Below are positions 26,363 to 34,348 of a stretch of 64,000 nt of DNA, one piece after another. Position numbers and translations under genes: made by a program. The first letter of the stretch is position 1. Every line of letters starts with the position of its first letter. This stretch comes from Dactylosporangium vinaceum (GTDB lineage Bacteria; Actinomycetota; Actinomycetes; Mycobacteriales; Micromonosporaceae). The stretch spans positions 3,100,001 to 3,164,000 of the forward strand of contig NZ_CP061913.1 of NCBI RefSeq assembly GCF_019904175.1. The letters run 5' to 3'. Below the pieces are notes generated by a model. The model ran no database searches. It was not told the origin of the DNA and saw nothing but the letters and a program-made list of their open reading frames with translations.

Positions 26363-26641
26363 ATGTCGACGCCGACGCAGCAGGCCGTCGCCGAGCTGCT
26401 GCGCGAGGTCACCGGGGAGGACGCGGCCTGGCTGGCCGGGCTCGGACCCGCGACGCGGCTCGACGGCGACCTGTTCCTCGACAGCCTGGAGGTGGCCGCG
26501 CTCGGCGAGCGGCTGGCCGCCGTCTACGGGTCCACCGTGGACCTGGCCGGCTATGTGGCCGGGCTGTCGTTCGAGTCGCTGCTGGCGCTGACCCTCACCG
26601 ACGTCGCGTCCTATGTGGACAGCACTCGCGGTACCGGATGA
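26363..26641 (+). CDS. Acyl carrier protein (92 aa)
   Basis: Fourth stand-alone ACP of the cluster. The phosphopantetheine Ser is in GDLFLDSLEVAALGERLAAVYG. Lies between the methyltransferase and glycosyltransferase with a 4-base overlap with the latter (ATGA). This placement away from the ketosynthases suggests that an acyl chain may be held here during tailoring, or that the ACP serves the condensation-domain protein at the far end. Confidence 0.8.
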   Translation: MSTPTQQAVAELLREVTGEDAAWLAGLGPATRLDGDLFLDSLEVAALGERLAAVYGSTVDLAGYVAGLSFESLLALTLTDVASYVDSTRGTG

Positions 26642-27804
26642 GCCGCTTCCTGTTCTTGTCACTGCCGCTCACCGGGCACGTCAACCCGATGGCGGCGGTG
26701 GCGGCCGCGCTGATCCGGCGCGGCCATGCGGTGCAGTGGGCCGGCTCGGAGTCGTTCCTGCGCCCGCTGCTGGGTGCCGGGGCGGACATCCACCCGATCC
26801 CGCTGCGGGCGCACCGCGGCCAGGCCGAGCGCGGCCTCGACGCGACCCGCACCCGCTGGGCCGGCTACATCGTTCCGCACGCGAAGGTGACCCGGAAGGG
26901 CGTCGAGGCGGCGGTGGAGACGTTCCGGCCGGACGTGCTCGTGGTGGACCAGCACGCGGTCGCGGGCGCCATCGTCGCCAACGCGCGCGGGCTGCGCTGG
27001 GTCTCCGCCGCACCGACCACCATGGAGCTGACCCGGCCGTTCCGTCGCGGCCTGCCCGGGGTCGAGTCGTGGATCCACGGCCGGATGGCGGAGGCGTGGA
27101 CCGCCGCCGGGCAGCCCGGCTCGCCGCCGCACGACCTGCGCTTCTCGCCGTACGGCACGATCGCGTTCACCGCGGGTGCCCTGGCCGGCGACCCGGCCCA
27201 CTTCCCGGCGCCGTCGGAGTCCACAGTGGACCTCGTCGGGCCGTCACTGGCCGCCCGCGAGTCCGGACCCGAGTTTCCGATGGACTGGCTCGACCCGGGG
27301 CGCCGGCACGTGCTCGTCACCATGGGCACGCTGTCGATGGACATCGCCAAGGACTTCTACCGCCGGGTCGACGAGGCGCTGCAGCCGCTCGGCGACCGGC
27401 TCCAGGCGATCGTCGTGGCGCCGGACCGCACGCTCGACTCGGTCGCCGACCACGTGCTCGTGCGCCACCGGGTGCCGGTTCTCGACCTGCTGCCGCACCT
27501 GGACGCGGTGGTCTCCCACGGTGGGCTCAACACCGTCTCGGAGGCGCTCGTCCACGGCGTCCCGCTGGTCATCGCGCCGATCAAGGGCGATCAGGCACTC
27601 AACGCCGCGGCGGTGCAGTCCGCCGGCGCGGGAGTGCGGGTCTCCTTCGACCACGTCCGCCCCGACGACCTGCGGGCCCGGCTGCTGCACCTGCTCGACG
27701 ACCCGGCCTGGGCGGCGGCGGCCCGCGCCGAGGGCGACCGGCTGCTGGCCGCCGGTGGCGCCGAGGCGGCGGCCACGATTCTCGCGACACACCACCACGA
27801 TTGA
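26638..27804 (+). CDS. MGT/GT1-family glycosyltransferase (388 aa)
   Basis: GT-B glycosyltransferase of the macrolide-glycosyltransferase type. The N-terminal SLPLTGHVNPMAAVAAAL has the family GHVNP segment, and the C-terminal donor-binding region VVSHGGLNTVSEALVHGVPLV(I)APIKGDQALNAAAV is intact. It would attach a sugar from an NDP-sugar to a hydroxyl, for example the phenol of the hydroxyphenyl unit. No deoxysugar genes are present, so a primary sugar such as UDP-glucose or UDP-GlcNAc is likely. Glycosylation might also be self-protection before export by the ABC genes that follow. Confidence 0.88.
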   Translation: MSRFLFLSLPLTGHVNPMAAVAAALIRRGHAVQWAGSESFLRPLLGAGADIHPIPLRAHRGQAERGLDATRTRWAGYIVPHAKVTRKGVEAAVETFRPDVLVVDQHAVAGAIVANARGLRWVSAAPTTMELTRPFRRGLPGVESWIHGRMAEAWTAAGQPGSPPHDLRFSPYGTIAFTAGALAGDPAHFPAPSESTVDLVGPSLAARESGPEFPMDWLDPGRRHVLVTMGTLSMDIAKDFYRRVDEALQPLGDRLQAIVVAPDRTLDSVADHVLVRHRVPVLDLLPHLDAVVSHGGLNTVSEALVHGVPLVIAPIKGDQALNAAAVQSAGAGVRVSFDHVRPDDLRARLLHLLDDPAWAAAARAEGDRLLAAGGAEAAATILATHHHD

Positions 27805-27813
27805 GGCGATCCC

Positions 27814-28566
27814 GTGAAAGTACTGCGCGACACCTGGCTCATCTTCCAGCGTCACATCCTGCTCATGGTCCGCTCTCCCCTGTGGGTCTTCCTCGGCATC
27901 GCCCAGCCGGTGGTGTTCCTGGTCCTGTTCGCCCCGCTGCTGAAGCCGGCGCTCGGCTCGGCCACGATGCTCGACGCCTACCGCGTGTACGTGCCCGGCA
28001 TGCTGGTGGCGCTGGCCATCGGCGGCGGCCTGTACGTCGGCTTCGGCCTGCTCGGGGACCTCGCCAACGGCTCCATCGAGCGGGCCCGGGTCACCACCGT
28101 CAGCCGGGTCGCGCTGCTGCTCGGCCGGGCGCTGCGCGACGTGGTCACGGTGCTGGTGCAATCGATCCTCATCACGCTGCTGTCGCTGCCGTTCGGGCTG
28201 ATCCTGAACATCGGCAACATCCTGCTCGGCTACGCCATCCTGGCCCTGATCAGCCTGGCCGCCGCGGCCATCTCCTACGGCATCGCCATCAAGGTGAGCA
28301 ACCCGAACGTGCTCGGACAGGTCATCAACAACCTGGCGATGCCGCTGATGCTGCTCTCCGGCACGCTGCTGCCCCTCGCGCTGGCGCCGCTGTGGCTGCG
28401 CACGATCGCCAACTACAACCCGTTCTACTGGGCCGTCACCGGCATGCGGGAGCTGTACACCGGCAGCCCCGGCAACCACGTCCTGGGCTCGCTCGTGTTC
28501 TGCGGCGCGATCGTCGTCGCCGCGGTGGCATGGTCGGCCAGCCTCTTCGCGCGCTCGGTCAAGTAG
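27814..28566 (+). CDS. ABC-2 type transporter permease, DrrB-like (250 aa)
   Basis: Six predicted membrane helices in the ABC-2 pattern, with the N-terminal SPLWVFLGIAQPVVFLVLFAPLLK and the C-terminal NNLAMPLMLLSGTLLPLALAPLWL plus NPFYWAVTGMRELYTG signature of daunorubicin-type exporters. GTG start 9 bases after the glycosyltransferase stop. Pairs with the ATPase encoded 17 bases downstream. Likely role: export of, and self-resistance to, the cluster product. Confidence 0.88.
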   Translation: MKVLRDTWLIFQRHILLMVRSPLWVFLGIAQPVVFLVLFAPLLKPALGSATMLDAYRVYVPGMLVALAIGGGLYVGFGLLGDLANGSIERARVTTVSRVALLLGRALRDVVTVLVQSILITLLSLPFGLILNIGNILLGYAILALISLAAAAISYGIAIKVSNPNVLGQVINNLAMPLMLLSGTLLPLALAPLWLRTIANYNPFYWAVTGMRELYTGSPGNHVLGSLVFCGAIVVAAVAWSASLFARSVK

Positions 28567-28583
28567 GACTGGAGGACACTGCA

Positions 28584-29540
28584 ATGATCAAGACCAAGGG
28601 GCTCAAGAAGTCCTACAAGACCCGGGCCAAGCGGCAGACCACCGAGGTCGAGGCGGTCAAGGGCATCGACCTGGACGTGGCCGAGGGCGAGATCTTCGGG
28701 TTCCTCGGCCCGAACGGCGCCGGCAAGACCACGACCCTGCGGATGCTGGCCACGCTCATCCCGATGGACGACGGCGAGGCCACCATCGCCGGGGCGAACC
28801 TGCGCACCGAGGCGGGCAACGTCCGCCGGGCCATCGGGTTCGTCGCGCAGGGCGGCAGCACCTCCGACGACGTCAGCGCGCGGGAGGAGCTGATCCTGCA
28901 GGCCCGGATGTACGGGATGGGCCGCTCCGAGGCCGCCGCGCGGGCCGCCGAGGTCATCGAGTCGTTCGAGCTGACCGAGTTCGCCGACCGCAAGTGCAAG
29001 ACCTACTCCGGTGGGCAGCGCCGCCGCCTCGACATCGCGCTCGGGATCATCCACCGCCCGCAGGTCCTGTTCCTCGACGAGCCGACCACCGGCCTGGACC
29101 CGCAGAGCCGGGCACACATGTGGGACGAGGTCCGCCGGCTGCGCGCCGAGGGCATGACGGTGTTCATCACCACGCACTACCTGGACGAGGCCGACGCCCT
29201 GTGCGACCGCATCTCCATCATCGACCACGGCGAGATCGTCGCCGAGGGCACGCCGGACGCGCTCAAGCGCGAGATCTCCGGCGACGTGGTGACCGTCGGC
29301 GTCGCGGACGACCTGGCCGAGAAGGCCGCCGAGGTGCTCAAGGGCCAGGAGTTCGCGCGGGAGGTCGACCTGCGCGACGACGGCGAGCTGCGCCTGACCG
29401 TCGAGTCCGGCGACACCGCGATCCCGCAGATCATGCGGACGCTCGACGGGGCGGGGGTGGCGCTGACGACGATCGAGCTGCACCGCCCGACGCTCGACGA
29501 CGTGTTCCTCACCAAGACGGGCCGCTCGCTGCGCGACTGA
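28584..29540 (+). CDS. ABC transporter ATP-binding protein, DrrA-like (318 aa)
   Basis: Complete nucleotide-binding domain: Walker A GPNGAGKTTT, Q-loop VAQGG, signature YSGGQRRRLDIA, Walker B VLFLDEPTTGLD, H-loop TTHYLDEAD. A C-terminal extension of about 90 residues ending in IELHRPTLDDVFLTKTGRSLRD is characteristic of the DrrA drug-exporter subfamily. ATG preceded by GGAGGA. Last gene of the rightward operon, followed by a bidirectional hairpin. Confidence 0.92.
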   Translation: MIKTKGLKKSYKTRAKRQTTEVEAVKGIDLDVAEGEIFGFLGPNGAGKTTTLRMLATLIPMDDGEATIAGANLRTEAGNVRRAIGFVAQGGSTSDDVSAREELILQARMYGMGRSEAAARAAEVIESFELTEFADRKCKTYSGGQRRRLDIALGIIHRPQVLFLDEPTTGLDPQSRAHMWDEVRRLRAEGMTVFITTHYLDEADALCDRISIIDHGEIVAEGTPDALKREISGDVVTVGVADDLAEKAAEVLKGQEFAREVDLRDDGELRLTVESGDTAIPQIMRTLDGAGVALTTIELHRPTLDDVFLTKTGRSLRD

Positions 29541-29552
29541 GGTTTCGGTGCG

Positions 29553-29578
29553 CGGGCCGTCCCGGACGGGGCGGCCCG
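29553..29578. terminator. Bidirectional terminator-like hairpin between convergent genes
   Basis: Arms 29553-29563 and 29568-29578 pair with one mismatch around a GGAC loop, between the ends of the ABC ATPase (+) and the condensation-domain gene (-). No T-run. Confidence 0.5.
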
Positions 29579-29588
29579 AGCGTCCGCT

Positions 29589-30857
29589 CTACACCGACGG
29601 GACGTTCGCCGTGCGGGCGAACGTGTTCAGCTCATGGGTCACGCGATCGACGAAGGCCGCGACGCGGGGGGCGTCCCAGCCCGGGCGGTTCACCCGGACA
29701 TCGAGGTCCAGCGAGGTGAGACCACGGACGATGATGTAGAAGTTCGGGCCGCTGGCCCGGGCCGGCTCGTAGTACTCCACAGCGGTCGGCATCGGCACGT
29801 CGTCGGACGGGAAGCCGGGCGGGGCCAGCATCGGGTTGTAGTGGTAGCCCGCGTCGGCGTCGGGCTGCTCGGCGTGGGCGGCCGCGATGGCGTCGGGCGA
29901 GCAGGCCGCGTGCTTGAGCGCGCTGAAGTGCTTCCAGTGCACCTTCTCCACGACCTCGGCCAGCGGCGCGCCGGGCCGGGACAGCTCCGCCTCCATGATC
30001 AGCGGCGCCCACTGCACGAGGCTCGTCACCATGTCGGCCTGCAGGTCGCCGTAGCGGTTGTTGGACAGCGAGAACATCAGGTGCCGCGGCTCCCCGGTGA
30101 GCTCACAGATCGCCCGGTGGTAGACGGCGAGCAGGATGCTGGACAGGCTCGCCCCGGTCGTGGCCGTCGCGGCGTGGGCCATCGGCATCGGGATCCCGGT
30201 GCGCACCCGCGCGCCGATGCGCTGCGGCGCGGCCCCGGAGGCCGGTGCGGCCGCGCGGGGTGCGGCCGCGAGGGTCCGCCGCCAGTGCCGCTCGGCGCTG
30301 CGCAGCCGTCCGTCGCCCGCACCCTGCTGCTCCAGCGCCAGTTCCCGCGGGCCCGGCGCGGGTGGCAGCCGCTCGCCGGCGAGCAGCCGCATGAAGTCCT
30401 CGCGCACGATCATGGCCGCGACCCCGTCGGCGGTCAGGTGGTGCGCGATCACGATGAGCCGGACGGGCCGGTCGCCGTCGGTCAGCAGCAGCGCCCGGAA
30501 CGGCAGGTGGGTCGTCACGTCGATGACCGCGCGCTGCTCGCGCAGCTCGGCCTCGGCCTGCTCGGCGATCGGGGCCACGCCCTGGCACACCTGCTCGTGC
30601 ACCGTGGCCTCGAGCTCGTCGTCGTCCTCGATCAGCCATTGCCGCGGCAGCGCGGCCCCGTTGTCGACGTACCGGGTGCGCAGCGAACCGTGCCGCCGGG
30701 CCAGCCCGACGAGCGCCGCCCGGACCGCCGGCTCCGTGGTGCCCTCGGGAAGATCCCAGAGCCACTGAATGTTGGCCTCCCACCGCCGTTCCGGCGGGAT
30801 CTCCATGAGTTCACGCCAGACGGACAGCTGCCCGACCGTCACGGGGTACGTCTCCAC
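29589..30857 (-). CDS. Stand-alone condensation-domain protein with canonical HHxxxDG (422 aa)
   Basis: NRPS-condensation-like acyltransferase. The catalytic motif VIAHHLTADGVAAM (HHxxxDG, about residues 139-145) is intact, and MFSLSNNRY and the opening YPVTVGQLSVWRELM are typical (the L-S-x-x-Q-x-x-x-W region). I chose GTG 30857 because GGAGG lies 6 bases upstream; the longer frame to a TTG at 30923 would run through a terminator-like hairpin. It is only distantly related to the other two condensation-domain proteins. Transcribed from the same promoter as the 16-residue peptide upstream, so it could be under attenuation, or could act on that peptide. Confidence 0.83.
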   Translation of the reverse strand: METYPVTVGQLSVWRELMEIPPERRWEANIQWLWDLPEGTTEPAVRAALVGLARRHGSLRTRYVDNGAALPRQWLIEDDDELEATVHEQVCQGVAPIAEQAEAELREQRAVIDVTTHLPFRALLLTDGDRPVRLIVIAHHLTADGVAAMIVREDFMRLLAGERLPPAPGPRELALEQQGAGDGRLRSAERHWRRTLAAAPRAAAPASGAAPQRIGARVRTGIPMPMAHAATATTGASLSSILLAVYHRAICELTGEPRHLMFSLSNNRYGDLQADMVTSLVQWAPLIMEAELSRPGAPLAEVVEKVHWKHFSALKHAACSPDAIAAAHAEQPDADAGYHYNPMLAPPGFPSDDVPMPTAVEYYEPARASGPNFYIIVRGLTSLDLDVRVNRPGWDAPRVAAFVDRVTHELNTFARTANVPSV

Positions 30858-30879
30858 GCGCTGCCTCCATGCGTTGCGG

Positions 30880-30920
30880 AAAAAGCGGCGCGGGCGGCCC
30901 GGGATTGCCGGACCGCCCGC
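30880..30920 (-). terminator. Intrinsic terminator/attenuator between peptide and condensation-domain gene
   Basis: A 13-base-pair stem with one mismatch (30908-30920 with 30890-30902), 5-base loop, then five Ts on the transcribed strand at 30884-30880. It begins 6 bases after the peptide stop codon and ends before the ribosome binding site of the downstream gene. T-runs are rare in this DNA, which makes this the most classical terminator in the window. Confidence 0.65.
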
Positions 30921-30926
30921 CAAGGA

Positions 30927-30977
30927 TCAGTTCGAGATGACGCGAGAAATAATCTTGCGGCTGATGATGCTCGGCAT
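30927..30977 (-). CDS. 16-residue peptide MPSIISRKIISRVISN, leader or peptide product
   Basis: Reads ATG to TGA in 17 codons, preceded by GGAGGTGACCACC, an almost perfect anti-16S match with GGAGG 8 bases before the ATG. Composition is striking: five Ile, four Ser, three basic residues, no acidic residue; IIS-R-K-IIS-R repeats internally. Two ATT and one TCT codon are rare in this GC-rich genome. A near-consensus promoter lies upstream and a terminator hairpin follows directly. Explanations: an attenuator leader whose Ile codons or nascent chain control the next gene, a drug-sensing stalling peptide, or a tiny cationic or modified peptide product. I recognise no known family. Confidence 0.6.
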   Translation of the reverse strand: MPSIISRKIISRVISN

Positions 30978-31020
30978 GGTGGTCACCTCCAGTTCGCGAC
31001 ATTCTTTGCTGGATGTAAAC

Positions 31021-31049
31021 AGCATTGTCGCAGCTCGTGGGCGTGTCAA
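31021..31049 (-). promoter_or_regulatory. Near-consensus sigma-70/HrdB promoter for the 16-residue peptide
   Basis: Minus-strand TTGACA (31044-31049), exact 17-base spacer, AATGCT (31021-31026). The predicted start site is near 31014, giving a leader of about 35-40 bases before the peptide ATG. This is the best promoter match in the window. Confidence 0.65.
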
Positions 31050-31146
31050 CCGCGCCGAAATCGCTGCGGTTCGGCGACAAAAGGACATATACAAATAGGT
31101 CGGCATCATTTGCTTCACCGTGACTTCACCTTGCCTTTTGCTGGCT

Positions 31147-31176
31147 TTGACTTTGCGTCTACGTCGTCATTAGGGT
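31147..31176 (+). promoter_or_regulatory. Promoter of the secreted serine hydrolase gene
   Basis: TTGACT (31147-31152), 18-base spacer, TAGGGT (31171-31176), a good match to the streptomycete vegetative consensus. About 105 bases before the ATG. The gap 31050-31284 is otherwise AT-richer and holds no gene. Confidence 0.5.
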
Positions 31177-31284
31177 CCAAACGGGCAAATTTTCGGTACC
31201 CTCGTAAAGACCCTTTTCGATCAGGAGCTCCTTAGGGGATCGTCCCCGATGCATCTCGGTCGATCTTGCTGGGAGGCTCGGGGC

Positions 31285-32427
31285 ATGACAGCCATGCCTC
31301 GCCGCGCACTGCTCGCCGCGGCCGCTCTCGGCGGAGCCGCCCTCGCCGCCGGTCGGCCCGGGTTCGCATTCGCCGCCGACCCGCCCTGGTACGCCCCGAT
31401 GGAGCAGGCGATCAGCGGCCTGCCCGACGGCTCCGCCACCGCCGCCCAGGTCCGCCTCGCCCGCCCGGGCCAGTCGTGGGAGGGCCGCTGCGGATACGCC
31501 GACATCACCACCCAGGCGCCGGTGCCGGCCGGCGCCCGGTTCCGCATCGGCAGCGTCACCAAGGCGTTCACCGCCACGGTCGTCCTGCAGCTCGCCGCCG
31601 AGGGCCGGCTGCACCTCGACGCGCCGCTGAGCCGGTACCTGCCGGGGTTCCTGACCGCCCCCTACGCCGCCGTGACCGTCCGGCACCTGCTCGACCACCG
31701 CACCGGGCTGCCGGCCCCGGGCCAGCCCGACGACATCGAGTGGCAGATCGCGCACCGCTTCGACAGGTACTCGCCGGAGCAGCTGGTGCGGATGGCCCTG
31801 GCGGGCGAGCGTGAGTTCGCGCCCGGCTCCGCGCAGCACTACACGAACATGGGGTACATCGTCGCCGGGGTCCTGATCCGCCGCATCACCGGGCACTCCT
31901 ATGCCGACGAGATCGACCGCCGGATCCTGCGCCCGCTCGGGCTGCGCGCCACGTCAGTGCCGGGCAACGACCCGGCGATCCACGGGCCGCACGCCCACGG
32001 ATACCAGGCCGTCGGCACCGAACTCGTCGACGTGACGCTGTGGAACCAGTCGGTCACCCCGGCCGCCGGCGACATGATCTCGTCGCTCGGTGACCTGGAC
32101 GTGTTCATGCAGGCCCTGTACCGCGGGCGGCTGCTGCCACCGGCGCAGCAGCGGGAGCTGTTCACGCTGCCACCGGCCGACGTCCTCGACTTCCAGACGG
32201 GCGCCCGGGCCACGTACAGCGCGGGCCTCACCCGGCTGGTGATCCTGCCGGACGGGCGCGAGATCTGGGGCAAGTCCGGGGCCCGGTACGGCTACAGCGC
32301 GGCCATCGCGGGGACGGCCGACGCTGCGTCGCGGGTCCTGTACTCGGTGAACTCCACCGACGCCAAGGCCGAGGGGCAGGCGGCGGTCATCTCCCGCATC
32401 ACGCTGACGGCGCTGAGCCTGCTGTAG
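31285..32427 (+). CDS. Secreted serine hydrolase, class C beta-lactamase/D,D-peptidase family (380 aa)
   Basis: N-terminal signal with a twin-arginine-like start (MPRRALLAAAALGGAALAAG) and likely cleavage after FAFA. The penicillin-binding/beta-lactamase S12 motifs are present: SxxK as GSVTKAFTA, YxN as YTNMGY, and KSG near the C-terminus in WGKSGARYGYS in the position of K-T/S-G. Acts outside the membrane as an esterase, D,D-carboxypeptidase or D-amino-acid peptidase. ATG with GGGAGG 8 bases upstream. It borders the cluster, so a maturation or resistance role is conceivable, but members are widespread. Confidence 0.85.
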   Translation: MTAMPRRALLAAAALGGAALAAGRPGFAFAADPPWYAPMEQAISGLPDGSATAAQVRLARPGQSWEGRCGYADITTQAPVPAGARFRIGSVTKAFTATVVLQLAAEGRLHLDAPLSRYLPGFLTAPYAAVTVRHLLDHRTGLPAPGQPDDIEWQIAHRFDRYSPEQLVRMALAGEREFAPGSAQHYTNMGYIVAGVLIRRITGHSYADEIDRRILRPLGLRATSVPGNDPAIHGPHAHGYQAVGTELVDVTLWNQSVTPAAGDMISSLGDLDVFMQALYRGRLLPPAQQRELFTLPPADVLDFQTGARATYSAGLTRLVILPDGREIWGKSGARYGYSAAIAGTADAASRVLYSVNSTDAKAEGQAAVISRITLTALSLL

Positions 32428-32643
32428 CCGGATTTTCGGGGACTCGTCCTCGCGAGACGGATAATTCGGCCCGGCGGCCGGTCCGAACCGCGCCTGGTTT
32501 GTGACCGTGCGCGCCCGGCTGCCGGGCCGATTCGCTCTTGAGGATCGTCCTGTGGCGGCGAGCCTGTCAATCTTGGCTTTTTCAGTTAACTGTCGGGCTG
32601 GACGTCCACTGTGGACGGCACCGCCGGTGGCGCCGGGCCTCGG

Positions 32644-34008
32644 TCAGGGCAGCCGGATCGACTGGGGGTGATGGAAGACGTCCTGCGGGTCGTACTGGGC
32701 CTTGACCTGCTGCAGCCGCGGGTAGTTGTCGCCGTAGTAGGCCGCGGGCCAGTCGGCGAGGTCGCGGTCGGCGTAGTTCTGGTACACCTCGCCGGTCAGG
32801 TACGGCCGCAGCGCCTCGTGGAACCCGCCGATCCAGGCGACGTTCGCGTCGGTCTCCTCGTCGCCGCCCCACTGCGCGATGATGGACACGTAGTGGAGCG
32901 AGTCGCGATGCACGAACGCGGTGGCGTCCGTGGGCACCCGTGCAACGGCCCCGCCCGCGAGCAGGTCGAAGCGCACCATCGAGAACCCGGACGGCGCCCG
33001 CCGGAACCCCTCGGCCAGCACCGCGAAAGCGCCCTCGTCGAACCCGTCAGCGCTGAAGTACCCGCCGAGCCACTTCGACTGCAGCCCGTAGACGATCTCC
33101 TCACCGAGCACCGTCATCACGTCGAGGTACCGCGTCTCACCGATCGTGCTGAACAGCGGGTCCGCGATGGCCAGGACGGGCGCGAAGTGCTCCGCGGCCT
33201 CGTCGACCGGCCCGATGTACGCGCCGTACATGGCGATGACGGGCTCGCCCTCCGGATAGGGTTCGGTGGTGAGCACCAGGCAGAGGGCCAGCCGCTCGTC
33301 CACCCGGTCGGCGTAGAGGTCCCGGTAGGCGGCGAAGACCTCCGCGGCCCGGTCGAGCGGCCAGGCGACGATCCCGCCGATGACGGTTTCCGGCATGGGG
33401 TTGAGCCGGTAGGTGAGCTGGGTGACCACCCCGAACCCGGCACCGCCGGCCCCGCGCAGCGCCCAAAACAGGTCCGGATGCTCATCGGCACTGACCTCGA
33501 GCGTCCGCCCGGCGGCGTCGACGACCTGGAGCCGCACAATGTGGTCACACCCGAGCCCGAACGTGCGCCCCAGCGGCCCGTACCCTCCGCCGAGGCTGTA
33601 CCCGGCATTACTCACAGTGGGGCACTCGCCACCGGGCCCGGCCAGCCCGTGCGGAAGCGTCTCCCGGTCGATGTCCCGCCACCCGACGCCGGGCCCGACG
33701 GTGGCCGTCCGCGCCTCCGGATCGACTGAGATGTCCCGCATCCCGCCGACGTCGACGACCACCCCATCTTCCACAAGGGACAGTCCACTGGCGCTGTGCC
33801 CGCCACCGCGAACGGCGATTGGCAGCTTCCGCTCCCGCGCAAACCGAATCGCCGCCGCGACGTCCTGGGTGTCGGCGCAGCGGGCGATGAGCGCGGGCCG
33901 GGTCCGTACGCGCGTGTTGAACAGGCCCCGAACCGCCTCATAGTCCGGCTCATAGGGCGTCACGAGCGATCCACGAAACCCATTCAACGGCGAGAGGTCG
34001 AGGCGCAC
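32644..34008 (-). CDS. FAD-linked oxidase, berberine-bridge-enzyme type (454 aa)
   Basis: VAO/BBE-type flavoprotein. IAVRGGGHS has the His (about 71) that forms the 8-alpha FAD link, and GGECPTVSNAGYSLGGGYG has a Cys (about 129) where bicovalent members carry the 6-S-cysteinyl link. The C-terminal YYGDNYPRLQQVKAQYDPQDVFHHPQSI is the canonical BBE end. Length is normal. It oxidises an alcohol, sugar or phenolic substrate with O2. Could tailor the cluster product, but it is separated from it by the serine hydrolase and has its own promoter region. GTG start. Confidence 0.88.
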   Translation of the reverse strand: MRLDLSPLNGFRGSLVTPYEPDYEAVRGLFNTRVRTRPALIARCADTQDVAAAIRFARERKLPIAVRGGGHSASGLSLVEDGVVVDVGGMRDISVDPEARTATVGPGVGWRDIDRETLPHGLAGPGGECPTVSNAGYSLGGGYGPLGRTFGLGCDHIVRLQVVDAAGRTLEVSADEHPDLFWALRGAGGAGFGVVTQLTYRLNPMPETVIGGIVAWPLDRAAEVFAAYRDLYADRVDERLALCLVLTTEPYPEGEPVIAMYGAYIGPVDEAAEHFAPVLAIADPLFSTIGETRYLDVMTVLGEEIVYGLQSKWLGGYFSADGFDEGAFAVLAEGFRRAPSGFSMVRFDLLAGGAVARVPTDATAFVHRDSLHYVSIIAQWGGDEETDANVAWIGGFHEALRPYLTGEVYQNYADRDLADWPAAYYGDNYPRLQQVKAQYDPQDVFHHPQSIRLP

Positions 34009-34334
34009 CGGCCGATCTTGTCACCGCCACCCATCGACGGCAACCACCCACCTGGTGGCGGCCCGGGCCGCGATGCGGGGCAACCGAGTGAACGGTGAGC
34101 TTTGGGATTTTTAAGCCCGATCGTCTATTTTGCGCAGTTTTGTCGGCCCGTTGGACCATGGCCCCATGAGATCAACTGCCATCACCGCCGTGCTTTCCGT
34201 GCCGCCATCACGAACATCGCCGGCACGGACGCCCGCCTGCGAGCTGCGCGCGGGGTTCGCCCGGGCCGATCGTGCCGCGTGATCACGGTGGCGAATCGTG
34301 CGGCGTGATCACCGTGGTGGGTCGTGCTGCGTGA
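34009..34334. other. Intergenic region with AT-rich core and 26-bp repeats
   Basis: Between the divergent-looking ends of the FAD oxidase start and the HD hydrolase stop. An AT-rich core at about 34,100-34,145 probably contains the FAD oxidase promoter, but no clear -35/-10 pair stands out. The right part is the tandem repeat listed separately. No gene is supported. Confidence 0.5.
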
Positions 34335-34348
34335 TCACCGTGGTGGGT
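34271..34348. repeat. Three tandem 26-bp repeats each containing palindrome GTGATCAC
   Basis: Units begin at 34271, 34297 and 34323 (CGTGC-N-GCGTGATCAC...), with a degenerate fourth at 34349. The third unit overlaps the stop codon region of the HD hydrolase gene, so the array includes its C-terminal coding end and 3' flank. Confidence 0.75.

Noticed and set aside
26613..28583. Continuous plus-strand frame leading into the ABC ATPase
   Set aside because: Runs through the glycosyltransferase and permease in a different frame; only the part from 28584 has family motifs.
30921..30923. TTG start for the condensation-domain gene (22 residues longer)
   Set aside because: The extra codons would be encoded by the terminator hairpin; GTG 30857 has GGAGG at ideal spacing.
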